A DNA stretch of 7,042 bases from Bacteroidales bacterium (lineage in GTDB: Bacteria; Bacteroidota; Bacteroidia; Bacteroidales; UBA7960). The notes beneath the pieces were generated by a model. The model had not been told where the DNA came from, searched no databases, and saw only the letters and a program-made list of their open reading frames with translations. The stretch spans positions 1 through 7,042 of the forward strand of contig PWND01000120.1 in assembly GCA_003557965.1 (NCBI GenBank). Direction: 5' to 3'. Numbering within the stretch: the stretch's first letter is position 1; every line of letters starts with the position of its first letter. A program made the position numbers and the translations under genes. This document shows, one piece after another, positions 6,335-7,042 of this stretch.

Positions 6335-6781
6335 TTAATATTTTTTCTTTTCAATTAACTCAATATTATTAATTACCATTTCTTTATCCACGGCTTTGCA
6401 CATATCATATATTGTAAGAAGTGCAACACTTACAGCAGTAAGAGCTTCCATTTCAACGCCCGTTTGCCCATTGCACTTTACTGTTGAAACAATGGCAACA
6501 CCATTGTTTTCAAGTGTGGCATTTACGTCAACCTTAGATATTGCTAAAGGATGACAAAGGGGAATAAGGTTACTTGTGTTTTTTGCTGCTTGTATTCCGG
6601 CAATTTCAGCAACTGATAAAACATCACCTTTCTTTATATTATTTTGAGAAATTAATTTTACAGTTTCATCACTTAAACTGATAAAACCTTTAGCTGTAGC
6701 TATTCTTTGCTGAACAGGCTTTTGGCCTACATCAACCATTTTAGCTTTACCTTTTTCGTCAGTATGAGATAGTTTTGCCAT
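6335..6781 (-). CDS. moaC: Cyclic pyranopterin monophosphate synthase MoaC
   Basis: 148 residues. MoaC converts 3',8-cyclo-GTP, the MoaA product, to cyclic pyranopterin monophosphate, the first stable Moco intermediate, in the cytosol. Family motifs run in order: MVDVGQKPVQQRIATA (15-30), KKGDV (50-54), AEIAGIQAAKNTSNLIPLCHPL (58-79), GQTGVEMEALTAVSVALLTI (105-124) and YDMCKAVDKEM (125-135). Residues aligned to E. coli functional positions are present: K51, H77, E110 and E112, D126, K129 and K145. The protein ends at IEKKKY and lacks the SGGKSG-type tail of E. coli MoaC, making it about 12 residues shorter. The catalytic core is complete, so activity is expected. It lies 21 bp after moaA and 11 bp before the MOSC-MogA gene. 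AAAAAGG directly abuts the start codon, too close to be a normal ribosome binding site. Confidence 0.97.
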   Translation of the reverse strand: MAKLSHTDEKGKAKMVDVGQKPVQQRIATAKGFISLSDETVKLISQNNIKKGDVLSVAEIAGIQAAKNTSNLIPLCHPLAISKVDVNATLENNGVAIVSTVKCNGQTGVEMEALTAVSVALLTIYDMCKAVDKEMVINNIELIEKKKY

Positions 6782-6802
6782 CCTTTTTGCTTTATTAAAA
6801 AA

Positions 6803-7042
6803 TTAGCCGCCAATATTATAAAAGTAGCTATAATTGCTAACAGACCCTTTTTTCGGCTTAGCATTTATAGCAAATTCTATTGCTTTTTTTATACCAGTTT
6901 TCCTGATATCATACTCAATATCACTAAACAAGCAGGGTTTCATTTTTCCGTCGCTTGTAAGCCTGAGCCGGTTACAGTTTTTGCAGTCACCACCGGTTCC
7001 TCCGTGTACAATACCAAAATGCCCTGTTTTTAAATCCATCTT
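6803..7042 (-). CDS. moaA: GTP 3',8-cyclase MoaA, C-terminal part
   Basis: The 3' end of a radical-SAM moaA gene. The reading frame stays open to the window edge, so the start and the N-terminal radical-SAM cluster (CxxxCxxC) lie outside. The visible ~79 residues carry the second, C-terminal [4Fe-4S] site that binds GTP: the cysteines of DCKNCNRLRLTSDGKMKPCLF are spaced C-x2-C-x13-C, as in MoaA. The Asn-Arg-Leu-Arg run is a family signature. The protein ends in YNIGG, keeping the C-terminal Gly-Gly that MoaA needs for catalysis. MoaA makes 3',8-cyclo-GTP, the substrate of MoaC, whose gene follows 21 bp downstream. The Met near the window edge is internal, not the start. Confidence 0.95.
   Translation of the reverse strand, partial: KMDLKTGHFGIVHGGTGGDCKNCNRLRLTSDGKMKPCLFSDIEYDIRKTGIKKAIEFAINAKPKKGSVSNYSYFYNIGG

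Overview
The window reads as part of a Bacteroidota (Bacteroidetes) chromosome. It is AT-rich, leaders are A/T-rich with little Shine-Dalgarno signal, one candidate promoter matches the Bacteroidota -7 element (TAnnTTTG), and the genes are of types common in that phylum. All six protein genes lie on the minus strand, so transcription runs from position 7042 toward 1. There are no tRNA, rRNA, CRISPR or transposase genes.

Right end (7042 to 5394): a molybdenum cofactor (Moco) cluster in pathway order. It holds the C-terminal end of moaA (cut by the window edge), moaC, and a fusion of an N-terminal MOSC domain to a C-terminal MogA/MoaB domain. Gaps are 21 and 11 bp, so this is almost certainly one operon. 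MoaA and MoaC together make cyclic pyranopterin monophosphate from GTP. The MogA-type half would adenylylate molybdopterin before metal insertion. MOSC domains handle sulfur or metal delivery, or Moco itself. All key catalytic residues I could align are present.

Middle (5335 to 4877): a small three-helix membrane protein of unknown function resembling the DUF5362-type proteins of Bacteroidota. A weak promoter candidate precedes it, so it may not belong functionally to the Moco operon.

Left half (4665 to 418): after a 211-bp gap, a two-gene operon of exported amidohydrolase-superfamily proteins of the imidazolonepropionase-like (HutI/COG1228-like) type. The first has 976 residues and two amidohydrolase modules joined by a probable beta-sheet domain. 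The second has 425 residues and one module. Only the C-terminal module of the large protein keeps a full set of metal ligands. The other two modules have lost the HxH motif, giving a degenerate-competent-degenerate arrangement that looks like a secreted enzyme with pseudoenzyme partners.

Left edge (1 to 417): no gene. This stretch is packed with short palindromes and micro-repeats: an 11-bp inverted repeat, two copies of an AGACGTGCC palindrome, a GC hairpin, a longer imperfect stem, and a run of GGAAATTGGT/TGGTTAAAT-like direct repeats. It looks like an intergenic repeat island downstream of the amidohydrolase operon.

I do not see a convincing new defence or mobile system. The parts most worth following up are the alternating pseudoenzyme/enzyme amidohydrolases, the MOSC-MogA fusion, and the repeat island.
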